Shown: positions 43,533 through 55,509 of the stretch, one piece after another | Numbering within the stretch: the first letter of the stretch is position 1 | How the letters are laid out: every line of letters starts with the position of its first letter | NCBI GenBank assembly: GCA_003550325.1 | Contig: QKWP01000038.1 | Span: forward strand, 158,688 to 222,687 | Length of the DNA: 64,000 bases | Direction of reading: 5' to 3' | Source: Gigaspora rosea | Taxonomy: Eukaryota > Glomeromycota > Glomeromycetes > Diversisporales > Gigasporaceae | Notes under the pieces: model-generated | Told to the model about the DNA's origin: nothing | Seen by the model: the letters and a program-made list of their open reading frames with translations, nothing else | Databases searched by the model: none | Program-made: the position numbers and the translations under genes

Positions 43533-45882
43533 TATTGCAGGTGCTATATCAGCAAATTTATAATAGCGTAATCTTACGTAAGGTCTTATGAACCGTAATA
43601 TAAGCAAAATATTACGTAATATATTTCGAAATATTTCGAAATATCAATATTTCGAAATATTACGAAAGTAATTTCGAAATATTTCAAAATATATTATAAA
43701 ATATTTCGAACCCTTTCAAAATATGTAACAAAATATTTTGAACCCTTTCAATTATTTTAGAACTAGGAAACCAAGCTGGATCAGTAGATCTGTAACCTGG
43801 ATCGTGCATTAGACTGATTTTTCGAATTAGTTCAAAATAGTTCGATAATGTTCAAATTCTGTACTACAAGATCAGATTAGATCTTTTGTTTATAATTAAA
43901 TTTTTTATTTTGATTTTTTTTGCTTTTTATTTTTGTTCCTTTTTGTTCCTTTCGTTCCTTTTCGTTTTATTTTTTGTTTTTGTTTGTTTTTTTCATTTTA
44001 TTTTATTTATTTATTTTTTAATTTTTTTATTTTATTTTTATTTCGGNTTTATTTTTTGTTTTTGTTTGTTTTTTTCATTTTATTTTATTTATTTATTTTT
44101 TAATTTTTTTATTTTATTTTTATTTCGGCACTTTACAAGAAAAACAAACACTTTTTGAAACCTTGTACATGCCAACTACGACTTCTGACATATTCAAGAA
44201 CACACCCTAGCAATTTCAAAATTTTCAAAAACGCTTCTTTGAAGAAATAGAGAAATGGTCACAAGTTTTCGCAAGTTTTCGCAAGTCTTCGCAAGTTTTT
44301 GCAAGTTCTTGCAAGGCTTCGCTTCATTTATTTTTTCATTTCGTGTTTTTTGTTTTTGTTTTTTTTTAAAATTTTTTTTTATTAATTTATTTCATTTCGG
44401 CACTTTACGAGAATAGAACTCTTACTTCTGGCACTTTGCAAGAAAACCAACCTAGACTTTTTCGGCACTTCACGACTTTTTTGAAATTTTAGAATTTGCT
44501 AGAATGCGAACAGTTTTTGCAAGTTTTTGCAAGTTTTTGCAAGTTCTTGCAAGATTTCGCTTTATTTATTTTTCGTTTCGTGTTTTTTGTTTTTGTTTTT
44601 TTAGTTTATTTTTTAATTATTTTATTTATTTTTATTTTGGCACTTTGCGAGAAAAACTAAAACTTTTCGAAATCTTGCGCATGCCAACTACACTTTCGAT
44701 ACTTTCAAGAACACATACCAGCAATTTCTAAATTTTCAAGAACGCTTCCTTAGAGAAATGGGCGCAAGTTTTTGCAAGTTTTCACAAGTTTTTGCAAGTT
44801 TTTGCAAGTTCTTGCAAAGTTTCGTTTTATTTATTTTTTCATTTCGTGTTTTTTTGTTTTTGTTTTTTTGGTTTATTTTTAAAATTTTTTTATTAATTTA
44901 TTTTATTTCAGCACTTTGGAGAAAACAAAACTTTTCGAAACCTTGCGCATTCCAACGACAACTTTCGACACTTTCAAAAATACACCTCCAACAATTTTTA
45001 AATTTTCAAGAACGCTTCTTTAGAGAAATGGCACAAGTTTTCGCAAGTTTTTGCAAGTTTGTGCAAGTTCTTGCAAGATTTCACTTTATTTTTTTTTGTT
45101 TCCTGTTTTTTGTTTTTGTTGTTTTTGGTTATTTTTTAAATTTTTTTATTATTTTATTTTATTTCCGCACTTTGCGAGAAAAACAACAACTTTTCAAAAC
45201 CTTGCGCATTCCAACGACAACTTCTGACACTTTCAAAAATGATAGAAAACAAAGAAGCGAAGATAATAGCTAACTGTGGGGTGAGCGAAAATAAGTATAT
45301 AGGGCTAGTTTTTTGTATATAGTAATAGAATTAGATGCGACGAAGTGCGAAAGTAGTTTAAAATATTTGTAATAATATAAAAATAATATGTAATATATAA
45401 TAAAGTATGTAATATTAATTAAAAATGTATATTTAATAAATGTAAAATATAATATATAATAATAAATAAAAAAATAAAATTTTATATTAAATTGCGAAAC
45501 CATGCTAAATATTGTGAAAACCTATAAAAAAGCATGATTATGTGAATATGTATATTGTTTATTTATTTTTAAAAAATTTTGAAAATGTGCGAAAATTTGC
45601 AAAATATTGTGAAACAATGCGAAAATATCAAAATATTACCTCCTGCGCACATTAGTTTATTAATTTGCATGAGTACGTGACACCTGTAGGGGAGTAATTT
45701 GCATTTTTTTTATTTGCAAAATATTTCGAAAGATTTCGAAATAATAACCGTAATATTACTGTAATATAGCGTAATATATTGTGTAATATGCCGTATCAAG
45801 CGTAAGATTTTTGTAATATTACGGGCCGTAATATCTTAATAAGATTACATATATATAATTCGCTAATGTATATCACAGGTTA
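43533..45882. mobile_element. 2.3-kb foldback-like element with tandem repeats
   Basis: Outer segments pair in inverted orientation: left gcaggtgctatatcagcaaa and gtaatctta..gaaccgtaatat against right aacctgtgatatacattagc and its following gtaatctta..cccgtaatat read on the other strand. Next come attacg/tttcgaaat repeats on both sides. The centre (43886-45250) is about five tandem units of 243-272 bp, each with repeated gcaagttttt words, a T-rich tract, ggcactttgcgagaaaaac and a caagaacgcttctttagaga end. Long inverted ends around tandem repeats resemble foldback elements. The T-rich tract gives meaningless F-rich frames. One N and an assembly duplication lie inside. Confidence 0.65.
43966..44128. 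other. Single-N join flanked by an 81-bp exact duplication
   Basis: 43966-44046 and 44048-44128 are identical as read, separated only by N at 44047. This is how a scaffolder leaves two contigs whose ends overlap. The second copy is probably not real DNA. Confidence 0.85.
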
Positions 45883-46496
45883 ATATGATTGGCCAATTAG
45901 ATCATAGAATCTTGTATAACAAAATGGACGAAAAATTAAAAAAAATTACAAAAAAAATCAAAAATTTTAAATAACTTGAAATTTCATTAAGTAAACTAAC
46001 TAATCTTGGACTTCTAATTAAAAGTTTTTAGCACTTAATTTCGCATATATATATGCACCCTCTAACCTAATATTAATACTAGTTCAGACCCTAACCCTAA
46101 CTAATAATCATTTTATTTTTTTAAATATTAACCTGTGATATCGCAACCTGCTAAATTTATCAAAATCCTTATTAAAATATAAAAAAATTATATATATACT
46201 ATTAATAATTTATTTATTTATTTATTTTTTTATTTGCATATTCTACTAGTTGGATAAAAGATTTTAGATATGCATTAGGATATATATCATTTTAGGCCAA
46301 CTGTAACTCACGTATATATGTAATCTATATACCGTCTGGCTCAGAAATGCTTCCTAAGTGCAGATTCTATATCATTGTCTTTAGTACTTCTAGTATTATA
46401 GATAACATCTGCTATAGCTTTACCTATATACTAGCAGTCAGAGCAAACTATTAAACTGCACTATTACCCTGCTCTTGTGAAGTTCACACAGACCCT
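45883..46496. other. AT-rich intergenic DNA
   Basis: Contains cctgtgatatcgcaacctg near 46134, resembling the outer end of the preceding element. No gene. Confidence 0.4.
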
Positions 46497-46501
46497 GGTA
46501 T

Positions 46502-46791
46502 GGGTTTGGGCCAAAATCCCGACAAACAAAATCCCGACAGGTCATAATCCTGACAAAAAAATCCTGACAATCAAAAAAAGCTTTCTTTGACAATAAAATC
46601 AACTAAACCAAACCCTAGCCTAGGCGCTTACTCTAACACTATCCTAGGCACTCACCCAATCCTAACCTAACAAATAAATTTAATGATTTCTTTGTTGTCA
46701 GGATCGTTAGGATTTTTATTGTCAGAATTTTTTTGTCAGCATTATGACTTGTCGGGATTCTGTTTGTCATGATTTTGGCCTGCTCTTCCCC
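46502..46791. mobile_element. 290-bp MITE with cccgaca subterminal repeats
   Basis: The left arm has repeated aatcccgacaaaca/aatcctgacaa words after gggccaaaat; the right arm is its inverse (ttgtcgggattctg, attttggcc). GGTAT flanks both sides (46497-46501, 46792-46796). The extreme ends GGG.../...CCC match only partly. No transposase; superfamily unassigned. Confidence 0.75.
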
Positions 46792-47100
46792 GGTATCTTA
46801 ATCTTTCATCTTTATAGGCTATCTCTTAAACCGTCTAGTGGCCAAATATGCCTGCTAGAATGTATTTTTTTCATATTTTTTACAATAACTTAAAATTTTA
46901 TTAAGCATATGCCCTCCTATTTTTAAGCTAAAATAAAATTTTGAGATATTTTTAATTATTATTAAGTAAAATTTTTACTTTAACTTTAATAGTATTAAAG
47001 ATATTTACTTTAAAATATTGCCAATTCTAAACTTTTATTATAAAATTTAAAAAAAATTAATAAAAAATAATTTGAAAATTTTATAATAAGAATTAATTTT

Positions 47101-47442
47101 GTTATACCCATAGGGTACATTAAATTTTTTTGTACCTATTATTTTGATCATATGATATTACATACAAAATCAATATTGTTTATCTTAGGTTAGCATTAGG
47201 GTGAGAACTATATTAGGGTTAGGGGTTAGGCTATTGCATAGTAAAATTGCTCAAAGAAAACTTTTAATTAATGTACAGAAGGTGGTTTAATATGCAGTTT
47301 CTTGCGAAATGAGCAATTTTTTTGGCAAAACGAACGTTTGTTTTGAATTTTTCTGATTGTGTAATATTCCACCTGATCTTGAATTTTGGTGGTGATCTAT
47401 GGTCACATGATGCAGGTATATGTACCTTTGGGTACATATAAC
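47101..47442. mobile_element. About 340-bp inverted-repeat element
   Basis: gttatacccatagggtacat pairs with atgtacctttgggtacatataac-type sequence at the right end, and tgatcatatgat / atcatgtgacc blocks follow. The middle holds telomere-like ttagggttagggg. Exact ends and duplication are uncertain. Confidence 0.5.
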
Positions 47443-47712
47443 TAATCCCTTATAATAAATGTTCTCATCTATAAAAAAAATTTTTGCTATTATAAAAAGT
47501 TAAAATTTTATTTATAAAATTATAAAAATTTTAATAATTAAAGTTATTTTTAAACCAAATTCTACAATTTGTATCAAAATTACACGGGACTTATGCTTAG
47601 AATTTTAAAAGGTTGTTAATGAATAAAGATAAAATTTTGTATTTTTTTTAAAAAATTTGATTTTTAAAAGTTTTACTATATCGACAACTTTATTTTTTTC
47701 TTATAATTTAAA

Positions 47713-48944
47713 GGGATTTTAATTTGATGCACTATGCACTGCGGTGCACCCCTAATCACGGGGATATAAACAGTTGATGATCAATAATAATCATCAACTT
47801 ATTTTTTTCTGCAATTTTGATTTTTCTTTTTTTGACACGTTTAACTAAATATTACTTTCTTTTTTCAGGCAACAGGATTTCGCCATTTCTGGTATCGTCG
47901 TTACTGGTAACGTCATTTTTGTCATCGTTTGTTTCTGGTGTTGTCGTTATAGATGTCACGTGTTTACTAATGCCGCCACTGTCCGTCATGTTTCTTCAAT
48001 TTGTCGGGAATTATGTAATTTGTGGTGGGCTTTGCAATTAGTCTTCCGATAGGTGCTATTAACTATATGTTGCTTTTGTTTCTTGGTTATAAGGCGCGTT
48101 CAACTAATATTATTTTTTTTCTAATCTTTCGCTTGTTCTCTATGCGTGCAATTAATCTTCTGATTTGGGTAAGTACTATTTAGATATATGCTTCGTTTTT
48201 GTTTTTTCATCTTTTGTCTTTAACTAACTAATGCTTTTTACTCTTTTTGGGTGACTACGATGTTAATTTTTGAGTTGTTTTCTTTCCTGCCTTGCTTAGT
48301 TCGTCATGTTGGTGCATCGTCGGTGGTGGTTCTTAAGTGTTGTAAATCTGTATCACTGCTCACTTACGTTGCTAATGAATACGTTTGCTTGTCATCATTG
48401 TGTTTATGCAGTTCTGAAAATTTTGCATGCTTCATGGCTCCATCGTTGGGATTGTGTGATGCATTGTTAGTTAGTTTTAGGTTTTTTGAGTTGTTAGGTT
48501 GGGACTAGGGTAAGGGTAAGTTAGAGTAGATTAGTTGAGGTTGTATCAAATATTTAGAAAAGAGAGTGAAGCGGAGGCGAGAGCCGAAGTGAAGCGACTA
48601 CAGAGTGAGCGAAGCGAGCCCTGTCTGTGTTGCTGAGTATAAGCGAAGCAAAACAAGCCGTACAGAGTGTAATGAAGTGGTGTATAAGTATATTTACGCG
48701 TAGCCGATAGAATAGTTTAAATCACAATGTAGTGTTGTATAAGTATATATTATATATTCAATAGAATTGTTAAAACCGTATTACTTAAATAAATAACATT
48801 CATGCGAGTATCCGAAATGTGGTAATATTTTAATAATATTTGCATTAGTAGTTTAATTAAATAAAAAAAAGAAATACTTACGTAGTTATCGATCACGTGA
48901 TTAGGGGTGCACCAAGGTACAGGTGCACCAAAAAATAAAATCCA
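47713..48944. mobile_element. 1.2-kb TIR element with unusual interior
   Basis: The left tgcactgcggtgcacccctaatcacg and right cgtgattaggggtgcacca..gtgcacca segments are inverted, about 45-55 bp including ggattttat at the outside. The interior is C/G-richer than its surroundings, with T-rich exon-like frames at 47817-48041 and 48251-48508 and a gcgaagcgagc-rich segment at 48555-48690. No recognised protein. Texture resembles 15000-15660. Confidence 0.65.
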
Positions 48945-49632
48945 ATTTAAAAATAAATATTTTTTTCTTTTACTCTTTGACACACCTTGCCGATATTTTA
49001 TTAAAACCAGTATTGAGTACTATTTATAGCCTGTTAATACATGATATTTAAAACTAAAATTCGACATCATGCAGTTACTTTGAGAGCACCTACATGTGAC
49101 CGGTCACACCACCTTACGGATAAAGCAGATATAAACTTTGTCAGCCCACCTCAAAGAGCGACAGAGAATTTCCCTTCAAATCCCTCCCACCTAGTATCAA
49201 TGATGGAGATAAAATCTACCATTCAAGAAAAACAAATAAAATGAGAAACAAAAGGGAATAAAAAAAAGGGGAATAACTACAAAACCTAGATGAAAAACCA
49301 AAACTAGCAAAAATAATAAAAATAAAAGATGAGAGAAACGAAGAAAAACTCTATGCTAATAACGTAAACTAACAAAAGAAAATATAAAAAGCCATACAGG
49401 GCAAAAGAAAAAGTAGATAAAAATTATATAATACTGCACAAAACTATATCCATCAAAGTATTATATGTACATCAAAAAAAGGAAAAGAAAAAGAAAAGAA
49501 AAAAAAAACTACGACTAAAAGAAACTTCTAGAAGAAAAGAAATTTTTTCTGGTATTTTCTCCAGATCATCCTCATGTGTCATTCATTGTTTATTTCGCAA
49601 GCGTCGAAACTTACTTGTGACCGGGCTCTGAT
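48945..49632. other. A-rich intergenic DNA
   Basis: Long aaaa/gaaaa tracts at 49240-49530. No gene supported. Confidence 0.4.
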
Positions 49633-49980
49633 TCAGTAGGCGCATTTCCAAATTGGGAGGAGTAAACATTGCTGATCTTTTGGAGGGGGTAAGCTAGATT
49701 TCCCGCTTTTTGGCGAAAATTTTAAAAAACCAAGGAGAAATATTGAGGTTACCAAAACTTGTAAGAGTATAAGTTTTACGTTTGGTAGAATAGTATTGAT
49801 AACCAAAAGTATGTTTCTGTCTAAACTTCCACATTTTTTGACAAAAAACTCCAGAGTTTTAGCTTTACTACATTTTCTATAGCAACAAAGTCTTCCACCC
49901 GGAGAACCAAACCCACAAGAAGAAATCTTTTTCAGCTCTATTTCAGCTATCTCACATGCAATCTGAAGTCCTGTATCCAA
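49633..49980 (-). CDS. Unrecognised 115-codon open frame
   Basis: Starts with a cysteine-rich segment (CGFGSPGGRLCCYRKC), then a hydrophobic stretch around residues 58-84. Composition is closer to coding DNA than its surroundings, and other minus-strand frames across the same region are also partly open, as in a frameshifted relic. It ends 27 bp before the Tigger insertion, which may have cut it. No family recognised. Confidence 0.2.
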   Translation of the reverse strand: MDTGLQIACEIAEIELKKISSCGFGSPGGRLCCYRKCSKAKTLEFFVKKCGSLDRNILLVINTILPNVKLILLQVLVTSIFLLGFLKFSPKSGKSSLPPPKDQQCLLLPIWKCAY

Positions 49981-50795
49981 GCTGCTTCTAGATAAAGGTT
50001 TTGTTATACAGTCGACCCTCTAAATGCATACCGTTGGGACTACCTCCAGGGTATGCATTTAGGAAGTGTTGCATTTAGGGAAGTAACCAATAGCATTACA
50101 AAATCACATGCTAGGATTATCGACCAATAATATTTTAAGCTTTTGGTTAATCTAATTTGTCAATTTTTATTTATTTTATAATAAGTAACTGCGCGACATT
50201 GTCATGCAAAACTAGAAACGGAAAGTGGATTTTTAGCGAGTTACAGGTTAAACCAGTTTTGGCATAAGTTTCTGGTTTTTTGCATGCGATACAGTAGATC
50301 AAAGCCCCATAGAGTATGTACAAATATAGAAATACATTCAGAAGTCACAAGGATAGATTAACCAATAAGATACAAAAGAGACACAGCATTTCAAATGGAT
50401 GTAAACCATATACTAAGTACTTTGTACTCCGTTACTGGTATATGTTTAAAGAGAATCTTATTGATCAAATTTTTTTTCGACTAGTATTTTATAAAAAAAG
50501 TAGATTTATCCGTCGAAATCAAAGATCTAAAAGTTTATTAGCACCTAGCTTTAATTAATTTGCATAATACGTATTGAACTGTTACTGCCTTTAAACAAAC
50601 TACTGGTATGTTATATTCAAATTGTACGATCTATATTTTATTAAAACTTTATAAGAAAACGAAAGTACAGTAAATCTAACTCTATCGTGAATACATATAT
50701 TGTTTGAGTTTAAAATCATTTTTAATTATGGAGAAAAAATACTAAACGAATTGTTATTGTTCTACTGTAATAGATTCTACATAGAACTTACGATT

Positions 50796-51801
50796 ATAGT
50801 AAGGTTCAAAATGAACCAAAATTATGTTAAGTTAGACAAGCTGAGTATAGCTTTCGAAGAGGTTTTTTTTTTACTTTTTTAATTATCATTTCTAGTGCTT
50901 TTATTTGACTTTTTTTTTTTTAATATACTGTAGATTTTCTAGTTGCTTAATTTAGGGGTTTCGAAGATAGAAAAGGAACATTAAACTAAGGTTTGGTTTT
51001 AATATTCAAAAGAATATNACTAAAATAATTAAATAAAACTTTGTACAATTATATTTGAAAATAAGGATTACTTTTTTGCAAAATTAGTTTTTATATTATA
51101 AGAAAATAAATTATAGTTACATATAAGCTGAAAATAGATAATTTTAAGAAAAAATTTTTTTAAAAAATTTTATTACAATTTTTCTGCGATCTTATTTAGT
51201 TTTAGTTTTAGAACTATAGTTCTTAAGACAATATTGTAGTTTATATAAAGGATGACAACTTTCATTATTGCAACTTTAATGATTTACTTGTAAAAATTAA
51301 GACTTGTATTAGAAGTAAAGATTTTTTTTATAGACGGGAACATATAAAATTTGAAAAAATCTAAAGAAAAATTTTAATAGTAAAAATGCCAATACAAGAA
51401 CTTTAAACATTTATTATATTAAAGTTTTCTAATGATTTTAAAAAAAATTTATAACAAAGTTACTAAAACAAAACTCAAAGAATATTTTTTACTTAGAAAA
51501 GATATAGCTAAAATTAATATTTAAAATTTTATTAAAAATTTTAAAATACGCAGGCAAATTTGCCTGTGTTACAATCTAAGGGATAGTAAGGTTCAAAATG
51601 AACCAAAATTATGTTAAGTTAGACAAGCTGAGTATAGCTTTTGAAGAGGGTTTTTTTTACTTTTTTAATTATCATTTCTAGTGCTTTTATTTGACTTTTT
51701 TTTTTAATATACTGTAGATTTTCTAGTTGCTTAATTTAGGGGTTTCGAAGATAGAAAAGGAACATTAAACTAAGGTTTGGTTTTAATATTCAAAAGAATA
51801 T
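50796..51801. repeat. 220-bp near-identical direct repeat next to an N
   Basis: 50796-51017 and 51583-51801 are almost identical, differing mainly in homopolymer lengths. The first copy stops exactly at N (51018). The second runs into the 3' end of the transposase gene. This pattern suggests a contig join rather than biological duplication. Confidence 0.8.
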
Positions 51802-51818
51802 TTTATTATATACGTACT

Positions 51819-53462
51819 TTATATGGCCGGCTCAAAGAAAGTTTCTATGGTTAGCTGCTTGAATGAAGCATTCCGGAATTTCCTTACTAGCCCAGACAAT
51901 TTCAATAAAGCTGTGTCATGTTCAGTATGAGCTACATCACTAAGGTCCTGTTGTATGAGATATAACTCTAATAAACGTATAGCATCTGATGCTTCTTTGT
52001 GACTAACTTGGGGTAATTCTATACTATCGTCTTCCTCATCATCATCATTATCTTCGGCAGTTTCAGGATCTGGGTATGCGATTTGGTTTACAATTTCCTG
52101 ATCACTTAGTATTCCGCTTATATTTCTTTCTTCTGAATAATTAACATATTCGTCTAGATCCATCACATTTTGAAAATTGAGCATTTCTACATTATTATTT
52201 AATTCCTCTATCAAATCGTTATCTTCGTTGTCGTCACTATCATCATCATAGATAACCTTATCATCTTGAACAACCGGAAGAATTTCTGTATGCTTATAGC
52301 AATTTCGTATTGTATCTGATGATACCTCTCTCCATGATTGAACAATAAATTTTATAGTAATAAGGACGTTCAATTTATTGTCGCTTTCAGATTCGTATTG
52401 ATCAAGTAACCATTTTATAAAGTAATTTCGATAGCGACATTTAAAAGACATTATAATTCCAGTATCCATAGGTTGTATACGGGATGTTGTATTTGGGGAA
52501 GGGTATGGACCGTTGTATTATGAAGTCTTAAATTACCAGAAGAATGACATTTTGCACCATCAATTAAAAGAATTACTTTACGACCAGCCATTTTTTGGTC
52601 AAATTTTTTAAGCCATTTTTGGTAAAGTATACTTGTCATCCATGCATTTCGACTTGCATCATACATAACACCAAGACTACGACGTTTGATAGATTTAAAG
52701 CAACGTGGATTGAGTGACTTACCAATAACAAATGGCATCATTTTATTTGTCCCGTTAGCATTGGCACAAAATGCTAAGGTTAAGCGCTCTTTAGATTTTT
52801 TTCCCCTTAAGACGAATGGTTGCTAGCGTAGTGTCCGGCTCTAAACTTTAAAAAAATAAGAAATAAAAAATTAGCTAAAGCGAGTATTAATTCATACAGT
52901 AATTTATTTAATACCGATAGAATAAGCCCGTCCCATCCATATTGTAAATGTCTTTTAGGTCATATTCTTTTAAAATTTCTCTTAATCGTGGAATAGCAGC
53001 ATTAACGACAGCATCATCAACAGAAGCGTCCTCTCCATGTTTTTTTATTTGTTGTAAACCATGTCTTTTTTTGAATTTGTATAGCCAACCATGCGAGAAC
53101 TTAAAATCACTCTCAGGTATATTTAGTAATTTAGCAAATTGTTTTGCTTTTTCTATTATAATTTCGTCAGATAATATTACACTATCTTGACTTTGCAAAA
53201 TCTATTTGTACAATGTATCTTCAAGTGCCGGATATTGAACTGTCCTCTGTCTCTTCGTAGAGGGATTTTCACTAATTGCTTCTTTATTTTTTAATAGACG
53301 GCTAACGGTACTTTGATGAACACTAAGGCCCATTGTTTGTTTAATCCAATCGATGAGTTCAACCTGGCTAATTTTAGGATTTTTTTCTTTATATTCAACG
53401 ATAACTTTTCTTTGCTTATTGGTAAGAGCAGTTTTAGTTTCTTTAGATTTTGTGGATGACAT
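51819..53462 (-). pseudogene. Broken Tigger/pogo transposase (DDD)
   Basis: Read 53462 to 51819. An N-terminal helix-turn-helix (residues 16-60 of the first segment: KQRKVIVEYKEKNPKISQ..STVSRLLKNK) is followed by a CENP-B-type DNA-binding domain (IIEKAKQFAKLL..FKFSHGWLYKFKKRHGL) and a DDE_1 catalytic domain: Asp in YNMDGTGLFY (52935-52937), Asp in LLIDGAKCHS (52559-52561) and Asp in PMDTGI (52464-52466). The C-terminal tail is acidic (DDDSDDNEDND, EDNDDDEEDD). A 69-bp GT-AG intron (52846-52914) restores FYR-LEPD. Three lesions: TAG at 53199-53201 where relatives have Trp, one extra A in an A-run near 52800, and one missing C in a C-run near 52502. All three are single-base, so decay is recent or partly sequencing error in homopolymers. 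Confidence 0.92.
52846..52914 (-). other. Spliceosomal intron in the transposase relic
   Basis: On the minus strand the donor GTATTA (52914 downwards) and acceptor TTTAAAG (to 52846) bracket 69 bp with in-frame stops. Removal joins ...FYR to LEPDTTLAT, the order expected for the DDE_1 domain. Confidence 0.8.
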
Positions 53463-54533
53463 TTTGATTTTTTCATTAATAGTTTTTTAGTTAAAGCTTA
53501 AAAGGTGGTAAGCATTTTTCTCTTTGATTTTATAATACAACTATTTATTTGGTTCATTTAAAATACAGTATTATAATTTATCATTTACAACAAATAGGAC
53601 GGGGCTATTGTGTTATCATGCGATCATGCGATGCATAAAGACATTTATATCAAAGGGCTTTGCGAGTATCGAAATTATTTAAGATAAGTTTATTCATTTG
53701 TTCTACTAGAAAATATGAACTGTATTTAAAGCTAACATGTGATATTGTTTTTTATAGAGATAACGGCATGATAGAAAATACTGGTTTGTACCTAATAGGA
53801 TCCAGGGCCAGGGCAACAAAAGAATTGGATCCAAGGCCAGGGCGACAAAGAAACTTTATGCGATTATAGACACAATAATGCATATACAGAATATGCATGC
53901 CCTATTGTCTTAAATTCATATCGTATTGTTCATTTTTTTTTAGTATGGTATTGGTAATGGGATCCAAAAGCCTTACAAATCCGGTATTATACAATTAGAA
54001 TTAAGGTTAGTCTGGGACGATTTTTAAAATGAAGGTTCGCATCATATGGATCAGATTACCCATACCATTACTAATATGCCTTAGTTTTTTTTGGTATCTC
54101 GCGTACTACAATATCGTGTTATGACTTACACATTTGATAACTGGTGCCTCTCTAAAAATTCATTCATATTACAGTTTTTTTGAGAGACACAACTTTATTT
54201 TTTTAAATTTGTGCCAAGCTCTTTTAGAATTGAAGCAATTATTTAGTCTAAAATCTAGAATTTAATAAAACTTGATGTTAAGCTAATTAAAATAAATAAT
54301 TCGAATAAAAAAATAGAAAATTACATTTGATTTTACCTTAATTTGATTGGCGCAGAATCATGTGATATGCATTTACGGAGGGATTTATATAAATGGGCCA
54401 AAAAAAATCGTATACATTTGCAGAATAAAGAATATGCACTTATTTATTAAGCCCGTCAATGGGCAGGATCATTAGTATGCATTGAGAGAGGTTATGCACT
54501 TAGGGGGGTTGCATTTAGGGGAGGTTGACTGTA

Positions 54534-54829
54534 TATAAAAATACTAACTACAAAATTTTCATAGGTCAGCGTTTATGAAAAATTTTGGTCCAGAGGATCG
54601 TCGGAAAGAGTTGTGAATGATTAATTGTTAAAAATAAATATTACTATTTTATAATCCTTATTTTTAAATATTAATATATAAAATTTTTTTAAAATATTTT
54701 AAATTTTAATAAAAATAGATCAGAAACAACTATTTTAAAATTTTAGCAACCAAATATGACAGCTAACTGCTGACGGTTTAAGGGATACCCCTAGAATTCA
54801 AATTAATATACTCAAAAGAATTAGTCAAC
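54534..54829. other. AT-rich intergenic DNA
   Basis: Flank of the Tigger element; nothing recognised. Confidence 0.4.
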
Positions 54830-55400
54830 CAGGCTTTATGTACCTTATAGTTTCTTTTTTCTTGGTCCATGATTTTATAACACATGACCTTTTCTTCTAG
54901 TGCGACTCTGGCAATATGGTTGGTGAAAGCCTATACCCGAAAAGCCTAATGTTTTAATTTTCAGTTCTGTTATCTAATCTGACTCCATGCTGTATTACTG
55001 TTAAAAGTCTGTCTAGTCTCTACTCGGTCTTGACAAATGAGTCCTGATCCAATCTTTAGATTCCTAGGTGTTACCTGATCCTATTTTTAGGATCTCCCAT
55101 TTCAATAGTGCAACCCAAGTTAGAGCATTATCATTAATCACCTGATTATTTTTTATTAGAGGCCTACCCCCTCTTCCTTAATGTATATAGTCAGGCTCTT
55201 ATATATAATTTTATCTTTTTTTACACCCTTCCCCTAAAAAATCACCTGATTTTTGTCACTCCTCTTATAGATCTTTGTATAACCCAACCTATCGATAAGG
55301 ATCAGTCACAGTTATACAAGTATAATGTTCTGTAACTAGCGCCAAGTGGGATTCAAACTCGCAACCTGTCACTTGTGGGTGACAACTTGACCACTATTCT
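54830..55400 (-). mobile_element. Possible tRNA-derived SINE
   Basis: On the minus strand 55400-55325 looks like a tRNA: tagaatagtggtcaagt (A-box region), a possible anticodon stem tcac..gtga and gcgagtttgaatccc (B-box). A GC-richer body continues to about 54830. No poly-A tail or target duplication is clear, so boundaries are approximate. It is unlike the SINE at 23717. A decayed tRNA gene is the alternative. Confidence 0.5.
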
Positions 55401-55509
55401 AAGTTACCATACTCTATTAATAATTTATTAATTTACAATTATAGTAAAAAATTAATTTAAATTTAGTATACAAACCTTTTTGCACAGCACTATATTTATA
55501 CAAAATATA

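Larger units (their letters stand above)
50009..54531 (-). mobile_element. Pogo/Tigger DNA transposon, 4.5 kb
   Basis: Ends CAGTCGACCCTCTAAATGCA and inverted TGCATTTAGGGGAGGTTGACTG-type sequence; TA at 50007-50008 and 54532-54533. Both CAGT termini and TA duplication are pogo-group hallmarks. Subterminal tgcattta/tatgcact motifs repeat inward, likely transposase binding sites. It carries a DDD transposase gene on the minus strand (51819-53462) that is broken. The part 51019-51582 may be an assembly artefact, which would shorten the real element to about 3.7 kb. Confidence 0.93.

Noticed and set aside
43886..45273. Long F-rich hydrophobic open frames as membrane proteins
   Set aside because: They are translations of T-rich satellite units with an N and an assembly duplication inside.
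55325..55400. Functional tRNA gene
   Set aside because: A- and B-box-like sequences exist, but the T-stem is mismatched and extra bases separate it from the acceptor match; SINE-like relic is more likely.
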